Source: Desulfonauticus submarinus (GTDB lineage: Bacteria > Desulfobacterota > Desulfovibrionia > Desulfovibrionales > Desulfonatronovibrionaceae). From it: a stretch of 51,443 nucleotides of DNA. Of this stretch, positions 1 to 7,796 are shown piece by piece. Location: contig NZ_FNIN01000013.1 in NCBI RefSeq assembly GCF_900104045.1, positions 1 to 51,443 on the forward strand, given 5' to 3'. Under the pieces are notes generated by a model. The model saw only the letters and a program-made list of their open reading frames with translations, did not search any database and was not told where the DNA came from. A program made the position numbers and the translations under genes. Position 1 is the stretch's first letter. The number at the start of each line of letters is the position of its first letter.

Positions 1-2
1 TA

Positions 3-317
3 AGAAAATGCATTGAAAAGGTAGAGGCTAAAAAAGCAAAAGATATTATGATTACTGAGTTTGTTTATTTAAAACCTACTGATCATGTTATGGAAGCTGA
101 GGCCTTGATTGTAGAAAGAGGAATTAATTCTTTGCCAGTTTTAGATGAAAACAAAAGACTGGTGGGCGAGGTCAATCGCAGAGATATTTTAGCCTACTTT
201 TCTAGTATCTGCGAGTACTGTGCCTTAAAAAATTTCCAAGCTGTGGATGTTAGTACCATTGATTGTCCTGAAAAAATTCAAGAGTGCTATGCCAAGCTAA
301 TTGCAGAAGAACAATAA
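3..317 (+). CDS. CBS-domain protein, C-terminal part (5' end outside window)
   Basis: The reading frame is open from base 3, so the gene begins upstream of the window; the ATG at 48 lies inside the domain (the preceding residues KKAKDI lead into MITEFVYL) and is not the start. The visible part is one CBS motif: a beta strand with TDHVMEAEALIVERGI, then SLPVLDENKRLVGEVNRRDIL, the usual CBS ending. CBS domains usually occur in pairs and bind adenine nucleotides, so the first copy is probably just off the edge. The stop is followed by AGGAGG, the ribosome site of the next gene, an anion permease 12 bases on; the two are probably co-transcribed, with the CBS protein possibly gating or sensing for the permease (inference). 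Confidence 0.8.
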   Translation, partial: RKCIEKVEAKKAKDIMITEFVYLKPTDHVMEAEALIVERGINSLPVLDENKRLVGEVNRRDILAYFSSICEYCALKNFQAVDVSTIDCPEKIQECYAKLIAEEQ

Positions 318-329
318 AGGAGGACTTTA

Positions 330-1664
330 ATGTTTTGGACAGCTACACTCATTTTTATCATTGCTTATGCAGTGATTGTCTCGGAAAAGATACATAAAAC
401 AAAGGTGGCTCTTTTTGGCGCAGCCTTAATGTTAATCTTTAAAATCCTACTACAACATGAAGCCTTTCATGACATTGAACTAGGCGTGGATTGGAATGTT
501 ATCTTTTTACTTATTTCGATGATGATTATTATTAATGTCATGACTAAAACTGGCGTCTTTCAATATGTAGCTATTAAATCTGCTAAATTTGCCAAAGGAG
601 AACCCTTTAAAATTATGGCTATTTTCGCCATTATTACTGCCATTGGCTCGGCCTTTTTAGATAATGTCACTACTGTCTTACTCCTAGCTCCGGTTACTTT
701 ACTTATTGCTGAACAATTAGAGGTTGATCCTGTTCCTTATCTTATCACTGAGGCATTAGCATCTAATATTGGAGGTACTGCAACACTTATCGGAGATCCT
801 CCTAATATCATGATCGCATCTAAAGCAGGGCTCAATTTTATGGATTTTATTATCCATCTTACTCCTGCAATTATTATCATCTTTACTGCTTGGTTAATTG
901 TTTGGAAGTTTATCTTTGCCAAAAGACTGCATGTAAAAGAAGAAAATAAAAAGAAAATTATGGCTATGAATGAAAACGAACTTATCACTGATCCTCTTCT
1001 GCTCAAAAAATCTCTCGCAATCCTAGGTTTAACCATTGTAGGCTTTATCTTGCATGGCTTCTTTCACTATGAACCAGCTACTGTAGCCCTTATGGGTGCA
1101 GCTACTTTACTCCTCATCTCTGGAGAAAATCCACATGATATTCTCGCTGAAGTAGAATGGCCTACTATCTTCTTCTTTATCGGCCTTTTTATTATCATTG
1201 GCGGTATCGTAAAAGTAGGTCTTGTAGAACTCATGTCTAAAAAAATGATCGACTTAACTAACCCTCAACCCAATAATATGCTCACACTCTCTATGGTTAT
1301 GGTCTGGTTCTCTGGAATTGCCTCTGCCATTGTAGATAATATCCCCTTTGTCGCTACCATGAACCCTCTTCTCATTGACATGGTCCACCAAGTATATGGA
1401 TTAACCTCCCAAGCTACCATGGAACATATCCAACATGCCGCCATGATGCCTGTCTGGTGGTCTCTAGCTCTTGGCGCTTGCCTCGGCGGTAACGGCTCGC
1501 CTATCGGCGCTTCCGCTAACGTCATCGTCGTCGGAATGAGCGAAAAAGCAGGTCACCCCATCTCCTTCATCAGATTCCTTAAATATGGAGTGCCTGTTAC
1601 CATTATAACTTTAGCTCTAGCTATGGGATATATTTATTTAAGATATTATCTATTAAACTTGTAA
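330..1664 (+). CDS. ArsB/NhaD-type (ion transporter superfamily) permease
   Basis: A 444-residue polytopic inner-membrane protein with about 11-12 hydrophobic segments. Diagnostic motifs of the ArsB/NhaD/P-protein group are SNIGGTATLIGDPPNIMI near residue 148, DNVTTVLLLAP near 112, DNIPFVATMNPLL near 337 and the mirrored GGNGSPIGASANVI near 388, showing the two inverted halves of the fold. The family includes Na+/H+ antiporters and arsenite or organic-anion carriers; sequence alone does not fix the substrate. A strong AGGAGG precedes the ATG. It follows a CBS-domain gene and precedes a regulator gene. The last third (about 1130-1590) is noticeably richer in G+C and C-ending codons than the rest, which may be a recombinant patch. 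Confidence 0.85.
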   Translation: MFWTATLIFIIAYAVIVSEKIHKTKVALFGAALMLIFKILLQHEAFHDIELGVDWNVIFLLISMMIIINVMTKTGVFQYVAIKSAKFAKGEPFKIMAIFAIITAIGSAFLDNVTTVLLLAPVTLLIAEQLEVDPVPYLITEALASNIGGTATLIGDPPNIMIASKAGLNFMDFIIHLTPAIIIIFTAWLIVWKFIFAKRLHVKEENKKKIMAMNENELITDPLLLKKSLAILGLTIVGFILHGFFHYEPATVALMGAATLLLISGENPHDILAEVEWPTIFFFIGLFIIIGGIVKVGLVELMSKKMIDLTNPQPNNMLTLSMVMVWFSGIASAIVDNIPFVATMNPLLIDMVHQVYGLTSQATMEHIQHAAMMPVWWSLALGACLGGNGSPIGASANVIVVGMSEKAGHPISFIRFLKYGVPVTIITLALAMGYIYLRYYLLNL

Positions 1665-1707
1665 AAATAACATATCTCTATCTTCTTTCCTTAAATCACA
1701 TAATTAC

Positions 1708-1745
1708 ACATATAGGCAGATTTTTTTAAAAATCTGCCTATATGT
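1708..1745 (+). terminator. Perfect 18-bp hairpin after the permease gene
   Basis: Two complementary 18-base arms (1708-1725 and 1728-1745) separated by two bases, beginning 44 bases after the permease stop codon. The following sequence is only moderately T-rich, so it is either a terminator of the CBS-permease operon or a structured element in the leader of the regulator gene at 1817. Confidence 0.5.
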
Positions 1746-1748
1746 TGT

Positions 1749-1760
1749 ATTGTTCAACAC
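1749..1760. promoter_or_regulatory. Possible operator, ATTGTTCAACAC
   Basis: A near-palindromic TTGTTCAA core 57 bases before the NtrC-like regulator gene. A near-identical word (ATTGTGCAACAC, 5069-5080) lies just before the divergently placed TSUP exporter gene. A TTGCCT / TAAATT sigma-70-like pair with a 17-base spacer follows at 1767-1795. The shared word suggests a common regulator; this is inference from two sites. Confidence 0.3.
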
Positions 1761-1816
1761 TATTCCTTGCCTTTTCTACACTCTTACATTAAATTTTAGA
1801 AAAAAAGGATAAAATT

Positions 1817-3133
1817 ATGATAAATTCTCCATACGTTCTTATAGTTGATGATGAACCAGATTTTCTCCATACCTTAGGGAAAAGGCTAAGTCTTAGGAAT
1901 TTCCGTCCATTACTAGCATCTTCTGCTGCAGAAGCTATTGAAATTGCCAAACATCATCCTCTTAATATGGCCATAGTAGATTATAGTCTAACAGATCTAA
2001 ATGGCGTTGAATTAGCTGTTAAATTAAAAAAACTTAAACCAAATTTACAAGTTACCCTGGTTACTGGATATGCAAAAGAAGCATCTCAAAAAAACGAAAC
2101 CATACCTATAATAGACAAATCAAATCTAGACGAATTATGGAATATCATTGGACACTTTACTCCAGAAAACAAAATTTCTCCTAAATCTAATCCTACAGCT
2201 TCTAGGATCCCATGGATTATAGGAGAAACCCAAAAAATTCAAAAACTAAAAAAGAATTTAAATAAAATAGCAATTTTAGATTGCCCTATTCTTATAGTAG
2301 GAGAAACAGGAACAGGTAAAGAACTAATAGCAAGAACTTTGCACAGTCTTAGTTTTAGAAAACAAAATAAATTTATAGCAATTCATTGTAGTACATTTAA
2401 TCCAGAAATTCTTTTAAAAGAAATTTTTGGAGAAGAACATGAAGATTTAGAAGGAACCACCAGAAAGAGAATAGGACTTTTAGAGGTAGCAGAAGGAGGT
2501 ACTCTTTTTTTAGATGAAATAGAAAATGCTCCTTTAATGATTCAAAGCATGATTTTAAAGTTTATAGAAAAAAAGAGTTTTATCCCTTACGGAGGGAACA
2601 GAGAAGTTAAAGTTGATGTAAGAATAATTGCGGCAACTAATGGAAATTTAATTCAAAAAGTAAAAGAAGGACAATTTAGGGAAGATTTATACTTTCGTCT
2701 CAATGCTGTTTCACTGGAGTTACCTCCTCTACGAGAAAGAAAAGATGATATTCCTTTATTAGCCTACTATTTTTTAAACAAATATGCTCAAGAATTTGGT
2801 AAAAATGTAAATAAAATTTCTGAGGAAGTGTTAAACACTTTTAAAAACTATGATTTCCCAGGAAATGTAAGAGAGTTAGAGTACGCAATTGAACGGGCTG
2901 TAATCTTGGCTGAAAATGAAGAAATTACGTTAACCTGCCTACCATCTAGATTTAAAAATCCTTCTTCACCAATAAAAAACCATAATCTAAAAACATTAGA
3001 TGAAATAGAAAAAGAATATATTCTAAAAGTTCTTAAATTTACAAAGGGAAGTAAAAATGAAGCAGCAAAAATTTTAGGAATTAGTAGAACATCTCTTTGG
3101 AGAAAATTAAAACTTTATAACTTAGACCAATAA
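1817..3133 (+). CDS. NtrC-family response regulator with degenerate GAFTGA motif
   Basis: A 438-residue protein. Receiver domain, residues 5-112: acidic pair D11-D12, phospho-acceptor D55, T83 and K101 all present. AAA+ domain about 133-370: Walker A GETGTGKE at 162-169, Walker B LFLDEIE near 230-236, and RLNAVSLELPPLRERKDDI with the arginine finger region. Fis-type helix-turn-helix in the last 40 residues (GSKNEAAKILGISRTSLWRKL). The loop that contacts sigma-54, normally GAFTGA, reads EDLEGT at 209-214 with no length change, so the essential Phe and Thr are lost. The protein may therefore act with sigma-70, as a repressor, or as a partner in a mixed oligomer. AAAGGAT precedes the ATG. It is convergent with the receiver gene of the TSUP operon. 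Confidence 0.92.
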   Translation: MINSPYVLIVDDEPDFLHTLGKRLSLRNFRPLLASSAAEAIEIAKHHPLNMAIVDYSLTDLNGVELAVKLKKLKPNLQVTLVTGYAKEASQKNETIPIIDKSNLDELWNIIGHFTPENKISPKSNPTASRIPWIIGETQKIQKLKKNLNKIAILDCPILIVGETGTGKELIARTLHSLSFRKQNKFIAIHCSTFNPEILLKEIFGEEHEDLEGTTRKRIGLLEVAEGGTLFLDEIENAPLMIQSMILKFIEKKSFIPYGGNREVKVDVRIIAATNGNLIQKVKEGQFREDLYFRLNAVSLELPPLRERKDDIPLLAYYFLNKYAQEFGKNVNKISEEVLNTFKNYDFPGNVRELEYAIERAVILAENEEITLTCLPSRFKNPSSPIKNHNLKTLDEIEKEYILKVLKFTKGSKNEAAKILGISRTSLWRKLKLYNLDQ

Positions 3134-3137
3134 AAAC

Positions 3138-3163
3138 AAGAGGGGAAAAACCTTTCCCCTCTT
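3138..3163. terminator. Bidirectional terminator between convergent genes
   Basis: An 11-bp GC-containing stem (AAGAGGGGAAA with TTTCCCCTCTT), loop of four, with T-rich sequence after it on the plus strand and GTTTTTA after it on the minus strand. It sits between the stop codons of the NtrC-like gene and the receiver gene. Confidence 0.85.
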
Positions 3164-3170
3164 TATTTTA

Positions 3171-3620
3171 TTATTCTTCACCTTTTTCTATCTTTTGAGC
3201 ATCTTCTAAATCGCCATGAGTAGCTAAACCAGCAGCAGCCATAGTATCTTCTACCCTATGGGCCAATCTCTTTAAATAATCCCAAAAACTAGGCATATCA
3301 GCTTTATCAAAATATTCTGATTCTAAAGCCAAAGTAGCTTCTTTTACTTTCTCATCTCCATATCCAGTAAGCAAAATGGTGTGAAGTTTGGGATTTTGTT
3401 CTCTAAGTTTTTTAATTGTCTCTAATCCATCCAGACCTGGCATTTTTAAATCTATAACTGCAGCATAGAAAGTTTCTTTTTTAACTAATTCTAAGGCTTC
3501 CTCTCCTGAGGTAGCAGTAACAGCCTCAAAGCCTCGTAAATTAATTCTTTCTGCAATTGAGTTTAAAAACTCTATTTCATCATCAACTAATAAAATCTTA
3601 ATCTTCTTTTTTGGAGACAT
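3171..3620 (-). CDS. Stand-alone receiver-domain response regulator
   Basis: 149 residues. The receiver fold covers residues 7-120 with D13-D14, phospho-acceptor D57, T85 and K106. The last 30 residues are hydrophilic and alanine/glutamate rich, with no DNA-binding domain, so it signals through protein contacts or passes phosphate on. The end of the receiver (YFDKADMPSFWDYL) resembles that of the NtrC-like neighbour (IIDKSNLDELWNII) more than the plus-strand receivers, which have KPVD or KPAE at this point. It is the third gene of the minus operon TSUP exporter - membrane protein - receiver, 22 bases after the membrane-protein gene, with a GAGGTG ribosome site. Confidence 0.9.
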   Translation of the reverse strand: MSPKKKIKILLVDDEIEFLNSIAERINLRGFEAVTATSGEEALELVKKETFYAAVIDLKMPGLDGLETIKKLREQNPKLHTILLTGYGDEKVKEATLALESEYFDKADMPSFWDYLKRLAHRVEDTMAAAGLATHGDLEDAQKIEKGEE

Positions 3621-3642
3621 ATTTCACCTCTTTTTAAATAGT

Positions 3643-4071
3643 TTAATGTCCTCCAGACCCTAAAATACCTGAAGCAGCTAAAGTTAAAACCAGTACCTCT
3701 AAAAAAGCAATGGTTGCATATACTTTATCTTTCACTTTTAAATATCCAACAATAAGTACGAGATAACAAACTATCGTCAAAAGAGCTAACATTGCTATTC
3801 CTAAAAAATTAATAAAGTCTCCTCTATGGAGTAAAAACAACCATCCCCACCCATGAGGAGAATTAGTGATATGCATATATTCTTGAACACCTTTATCCCA
3901 ATTTTGCACAACTAAGTTTACATCTACATGTGGAGGTAAAATATGAAATACATATAAAATATAAGTTAAAGTCATTAAAGCAATACCTCCCCATGCTCCC
4001 CAAAACAAAATATTAGAATAAGTAATTTGCTGGGGTAATGGCTTTGTTAAATCTATATTATCTTTATTCAT
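3643..4071 (-). CDS. Small three-helix membrane protein of the TSUP operon, function unknown
   Basis: 142 residues, family not recognised. Hydrophobic segments at about 20-43, 87-111 and 118-137. Between the first two is a polar loop with several His and Trp residues (LPPHVDVN, EYMHITNSPHGWGW, LLHRGDF) that could bind metal or heme, but no CxxC or CxxCH is present. It begins 17 bases after the TSUP exporter stop with a strong AGGGGGAG ribosome site, so the two are co-translated and may form one transport unit. The receiver protein follows it. An accessory subunit or sensor for the exporter is the simplest guess. Confidence 0.8.
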   Translation of the reverse strand: MNKDNIDLTKPLPQQITYSNILFWGAWGGIALMTLTYILYVFHILPPHVDVNLVVQNWDKGVQEYMHITNSPHGWGWLFLLHRGDFINFLGIAMLALLTIVCYLVLIVGYLKVKDKVYATIAFLEVLVLTLAASGILGSGGH

Positions 4072-4088
4072 AATACTCCCCCTTTATT

Positions 4089-5048
4089 TTATCCGATTAT
4101 ATTCCATCCCATGCCTTTATCTATAGCCTTAAAACCTGCAAAGAAAAGAACCCCTATAACTATATATCTAATAACTTTTGGTTTGGTTATAGCTAGAACT
4201 TTAACTCCAATAAAAGAACCTAACATCAAACCTATAATTGAAGGAATAGCCATAAGAGGAATAACACATCCTTTATTTAAATAAATCCAAGCTGCAGAGG
4301 TATCTGTAATTGAAAGTAAAAATTTACTTGTTGCCACAGATATCTTAAGAGGAACTCCCATCACCAAATTTAACACAGGCACATTAGCCCAACCAGCACC
4401 TAACCCAAACATCCCAGCCAACACTCCAATAACAATAAATAATAACAAACCTGTTAAAGTACGATGGGTTTTCCACTCCACGATCTCTCCAGTACCTTCT
4501 TCTACATAAGCACCTTGTAACCCCAAAGCTAAACCAATAGCATCTTGCTTTGTAACCACAGGGCGTTCTGTATTTTTAGAACAAAGAAGAAGGATAGCTA
4601 TTCCCATAATAGTAATACCAAGAGCTGTCTGAACATAACCAGGATTTAAGCCAGAAAGATACAGTCCTAAAAATGCACCTGCAATTGAACAGGCAGATGC
4701 AATCAAAGCAATAGGCAAAGTCAAACGCAAACTCGCTAAGTTACGCCTTAGAAGACCAGGACCTGCAGCTAAGGCACCTGCCAATGCAACCATCAGCCCT
4801 GCACCCCTTACAAAATCAATATGAAAAGGGAAAAATCCACTTACTAAAGGAACATACAATACTCCTCCTCCTACACCAGCAAGAACAGCAATAACTCCCA
4901 AACCTAAACAAAAGAAAAATAAAATAAGAGGCCAAAACCACCAAGGCTTAACACCAGTAGAAACACCCTCTGCAGCGAAAGCAATCCAAGGACTAGCCAA
5001 AATAATAAAAAAAGCTGTCATCAGTCTTTGCCACATTTTTTTAACCAT
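4089..5048 (-). CDS. TauE/SafE (TSUP) family anion exporter
   Basis: 319 residues. A signal-like N-terminus (residues 8-25 ending in FAAEG) is followed by about eight transmembrane helices in two related halves: GVIAVLAGVGGGVLYVPL in the first and GVLAGMFGLGAGWANVPVL in the second, the glycine-rich TSUP signature. A soluble insert at about 165-195 (EGTGEIVEWKTH) separates the halves. The family exports sulfite, sulfoacetate, thiosulfate and related organosulfur anions; in a sulfur-metabolising anaerobe a sulfur oxyanion is a reasonable guess. It heads a three-gene minus operon and starts from an ATG with AGGAGAG upstream. It is divergent from the receiver-kinase operon at 5331, across 282 bases of AT-rich sequence that holds the promoter and operator candidates. 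Confidence 0.9.
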   Translation of the reverse strand: MVKKMWQRLMTAFFIILASPWIAFAAEGVSTGVKPWWFWPLILFFFCLGLGVIAVLAGVGGGVLYVPLVSGFFPFHIDFVRGAGLMVALAGALAAGPGLLRRNLASLRLTLPIALIASACSIAGAFLGLYLSGLNPGYVQTALGITIMGIAILLLCSKNTERPVVTKQDAIGLALGLQGAYVEEGTGEIVEWKTHRTLTGLLLFIVIGVLAGMFGLGAGWANVPVLNLVMGVPLKISVATSKFLLSITDTSAAWIYLNKGCVIPLMAIPSIIGLMLGSFIGVKVLAITKPKVIRYIVIGVLFFAGFKAIDKGMGWNIIG

Positions 5049-5068
5049 ACCCTCTCTCCTAATGTTAA

Positions 5069-5080
5069 ATTGTGCAACAC
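5069..5080. promoter_or_regulatory. Possible operator, ATTGTGCAACAC
   Basis: Matches the word before the NtrC-like gene (1749-1760) at 11 of 12 positions, with a palindromic TTGNNCAA core. It would overlap the transcription start predicted from the promoter at 5088-5116. Related pieces CAACAC and TGTTCAA recur at 5131-5147. Confidence 0.3.
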
Positions 5081-5087
5081 CTGTTTT

Positions 5088-5116
5088 GGTTTATTGCCTT
5101 GTGAATTTTGTGTCAA
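5088..5116 (-). promoter_or_regulatory. Sigma-70-like promoter for the TSUP operon
   Basis: On the minus strand a perfect TTGACA (5111-5116) is followed after 17 bases by a weak TAAACC. The start would fall near 5081, giving a leader of about 33 bases. The weak -10 suggests need for an activator. Confidence 0.4.
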
Positions 5117-5330
5117 CCATTTTTTCTAAACAACACCCTATGTTCAATAAATTTATTTTTTATAATTTCTGCGTTTCATTTTTAAACTTAAAGCAAAAAA
5201 CTGTTTAAAAAATAAACTTTCTAAGAATTATTTTTTCTGCTTGCCTTAAAGATAAAAAATGTTTTAAAGTAGAATATAAAATACTCTTTCACAAAACTGG
5301 ATTGACTTTGTTAACTTTAGGGATAATTTT

Positions 5331-5690
5331 ATGATTATATCCACAATTCTTATTGTAGACGATGAAAAAGATTATTTAAGTGCCTTGGCAGAGAGATTAG
5401 AGCTAAGAGGATATTTATGTCTAAAATCCATAAATGGTGAACAAGCTATCAAAATAATCAAAGAGAAAAAACCTGATCTTGTCTTATTAGATTTAAAAAT
5501 GCCAGGAATAAGTGGGATAGAAGTTTTAAAATGGATTTATGAAAATCATCCTAATTTACCCGTTTTTATTATAACAGGTCATGGATCTACAAAAGAAAAA
5601 GAATTGTGTTTAGAACTAGGGGCCAAGGAATATTTAAACAAACCTGTCGACTTTCAAAAATTACTGCAAAAAATAAGAGAATTAGAATGA
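5331..5690 (+). CDS. Single-domain receiver response regulator
   Basis: 119 residues and nothing but the receiver: D10-D11, phospho-acceptor D54, T82, K104 followed by PVDF. There is no output domain. AGGG lies about 8 bases before the ATG. The stop overlaps the start of the kinase gene (ATGA), so the two are translationally coupled and this is probably the kinase's direct partner. It shares the DDExxYLxxLAERLxLRG pattern with the other receivers in the block, which suggests tandem duplication. Confidence 0.92.
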   Translation: MIISTILIVDDEKDYLSALAERLELRGYLCLKSINGEQAIKIIKEKKPDLVLLDLKMPGISGIEVLKWIYENHPNLPVFIITGHGSTKEKELCLELGAKEYLNKPVDFQKLLQKIRELE

Positions 5691-7414
5691 TAAAGTCTAT
5701 TAAAAATATAAATTTTTTTAAACCACCTTTTTGGGAAGACCGAGACCCTAATCTAGAACAAAAAGAATCTCTTTTTGATTATCGCAAATTATGGATAGGT
5801 GTAATTGCTATTATTTCTTTAGTTGCAAGTGTTCCCTTATTTGTGCTTACTTTTCTAAATTTAAGTATTTATGAGAAAGCAATTCAAGCAGAAGTAGAAT
5901 ATCCTTTAATACGTTTAATCTCAAATACTAAAAATAGCATTAGTTTCTTTTTAGAGGAAAGAAAATGTGCTCTTAAGTTCATTGTAGAAAACAATTCCTT
6001 TGCAAAACTTTCTAAACAAGATGAACTTGGGAAAATATATACAGATTTCCAAAAAGCGTTTGGAGGGATTGTAGATCTTGGTATAATAAATTCCAAAGGT
6101 ACCCAAACCGTATATGTCGGACCATATAACTTAAAAGGCAAAAACTATGAAAATCAAGAATGGTATAAGGAAGTTATTTTAAAAGAATATTACGTTAGTG
6201 ATATTTTCTTAGGCTATAGAAACATGCCTCATTTTATTATTGCTATAAAAAAAATGCTTCCAAATGGAGATTTTTTCATTCTTAGGTCAACAATAGATAC
6301 CAATAAGTTTAATCAAATAATATCTGGTTTAGAAACAGATTCTACTAGTGACGCTTTTATTTTAAATGAAAAGAACATCCTACAGACAGACTCTAAATTT
6401 TTTGGGAAAGTCTTATCTTCATTTCCAATTGAGTTACCCAAGTGTAAAGCGGTAAAGAGAATATGTGAAATAACAGATCACAATGGCTTAAAGTGGTTAC
6501 TCGGTTATACTCGTATTCCGAATTCACCTTTTATTTTTGCCTTAGTAAAAAAACCTCTTGTATTGAGAAGCGGATTAAATTCCTTAAAAAAGGAAACTTT
6601 TTACGTCTTGGGTTTTAGTTTAATAATAGTGTTAGGAGTAGTAATATTTATTTCTACATCTCTAGTAACTAAAATTTATTATGCAGATATGAGAAGGCTA
6701 GCTCTCCTTCACAAGGCCGAACATTCTAACAAACTAGCATCTATAGGTAGGCTTGCAGCAGGAGTTGCCCATGAAATCAACAACCCTCTAGCTATTATAA
6801 ATGAAAAAGCAGGTCTTATGAAAGACCTTTTTATTTACTCTAAAAAATATCAACATGACAAAAAATTATTAGACTTAGTTGAATCCATATTAAAACAAGT
6901 AGAACGATGTAGAGAAATAACCCATAGACTACTTGGCTTTGCTCGTCACGTAGATGTAAAGATGGAAGAGGTAGATTTAGAATCTCTGATTAAAGAAGTC
7001 TTGAGTTTCTTACATAAAGAAGCTGAATACAGAGGCATAGATGTTAAAATTATCAAAAAACATACAATTCCTCTTATAAAAAGCGATAGAGGTAAGCTAC
7101 AACAAATTTTTTTAAACATAATTAACAATGCTTTTGCTGCTGTTTCTAAAGGTGGACATATTATTATCGCTCTAGAATCTCCAAAACAAAATATTGTGAG
7201 AATAAGTATCACAGATGACGGTATAGGCATTCCAAAGGAAAATCTAAAAAAAATCTTTGAGCCATTTTTTTCTACTAAACAAGATAAAGGCGGAACAGGG
7301 CTTGGACTATCTATTACTTATGGATTAGTAAAAAAATTAAAAGGAGATATATCTGTTAAAAGCGAAGTTGGTAAAGGTACAACTTTTACTATTAGTTTGC
7401 CAGTAAATCCTTAA
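5687..7414 (+). CDS. Membrane sensor histidine kinase with dCache-like extracytoplasmic domain
   Basis: 575 residues from the ATG at 5687, which overlaps the preceding stop as ATGA; an upstream in-frame ATG at 5606 lies wholly inside the receiver gene and is unlikely. Transmembrane helix about 36-58, extracytoplasmic region about 60-300 with the dCache pattern NQEWYKEV...YYVSDIFLG...PHFIIAIKK, second helix about 305-328, then HisKA (KLASIGRLAAGVAHEINNPL, phospho-His H362) and a complete HATPase domain: N box NIINNAF, G1 DDGIGIP, F box FEPFFSTK, G2 GGTGLGLSI. It belongs to the NtrB-like class. The ligand is unknown; small organic or inorganic anions are typical for this sensor type. Confidence 0.92.
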   Translation: MIKSIKNINFFKPPFWEDRDPNLEQKESLFDYRKLWIGVIAIISLVASVPLFVLTFLNLSIYEKAIQAEVEYPLIRLISNTKNSISFFLEERKCALKFIVENNSFAKLSKQDELGKIYTDFQKAFGGIVDLGIINSKGTQTVYVGPYNLKGKNYENQEWYKEVILKEYYVSDIFLGYRNMPHFIIAIKKMLPNGDFFILRSTIDTNKFNQIISGLETDSTSDAFILNEKNILQTDSKFFGKVLSSFPIELPKCKAVKRICEITDHNGLKWLLGYTRIPNSPFIFALVKKPLVLRSGLNSLKKETFYVLGFSLIIVLGVVIFISTSLVTKIYYADMRRLALLHKAEHSNKLASIGRLAAGVAHEINNPLAIINEKAGLMKDLFIYSKKYQHDKKLLDLVESILKQVERCREITHRLLGFARHVDVKMEEVDLESLIKEVLSFLHKEAEYRGIDVKIIKKHTIPLIKSDRGKLQQIFLNIINNAFAAVSKGGHIIIALESPKQNIVRISITDDGIGIPKENLKKIFEPFFSTKQDKGGTGLGLSITYGLVKKLKGDISVKSEVGKGTTFTISLPVNP

Positions 7415-7430
7415 AAGTGGGAGGTTAAAA

Positions 7431-7796
7431 TTGAAAATACTATTAGTAGACGATGAGGAAGAATTAGTTGCAACTCTTGCTGAACGCCTTTCTTTTCGAG
7501 GTATTGAGGCAGACTTTGCCACCACAGGAGAAGAAGCACTCAGCCTTGCTGAAAAACATACTTATGACCTAGCTATCTTAGATATGAAAATGCCTAAATT
7601 AAGTGGACTTGAGTTAATGGATAAACTCAAACAAATCCAACCAAATCTAAAATTTGGATTCTTAACTGGACATGGTTCAGAACAAGATTTTCACGCTACC
7701 TGTGACAAAGGAAGTTGCTTTTATCTAGTAAAACCTGTTGATTTTGAAGATTTTTTACACAAATTAAACGAAATAGGAGCTACAACTCATGAATAA
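7431..7796 (+). CDS. Single-domain receiver response regulator (TTG start)
   Basis: 121 residues: D7-D8, phospho-acceptor D51, T79, K101 followed by PVDF. It starts with TTG, supported by GGGAGGT seven bases upstream. The final 8 bases overlap the next gene. A short cysteine-containing stretch (ATCDKGSCFYLV) precedes the conserved lysine where the other receivers of the block have a plain LGA sequence; two cysteines four residues apart could be redox-sensitive, but that is speculation. It lies between a complete kinase and a degenerate kinase, consistent with a relay. Confidence 0.9.
   Translation: MKILLVDDEEELVATLAERLSFRGIEADFATTGEEALSLAEKHTYDLAILDMKMPKLSGLELMDKLKQIQPNLKFGFLTGHGSEQDFHATCDKGSCFYLVKPVDFEDFLHKLNEIGATTHE

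Noticed and set aside
1265-1525. Minus-strand open frame inside the permease gene
   Set aside because: An artefact of the GC-rich stretch in the permease; the translation shows no protein pattern.
1749-1772. Sigma-54 promoter before the NtrC-like gene (AACAC...TTGC)
   Set aside because: The -24 GG is absent and the spacing is one base too long.
5299-5313. Sigma-54 promoter before the receiver gene at 5331 (TGG-N10-TT)
   Set aside because: The -12 GC is missing; TTGACT there also has no -10 at a workable distance from the start codon.
5606-5686. Longer kinase start at an ATG inside the receiver gene
   Set aside because: It would add 27 residues lying wholly within another gene; the ATGA overlap at 5687 is the natural coupled start.
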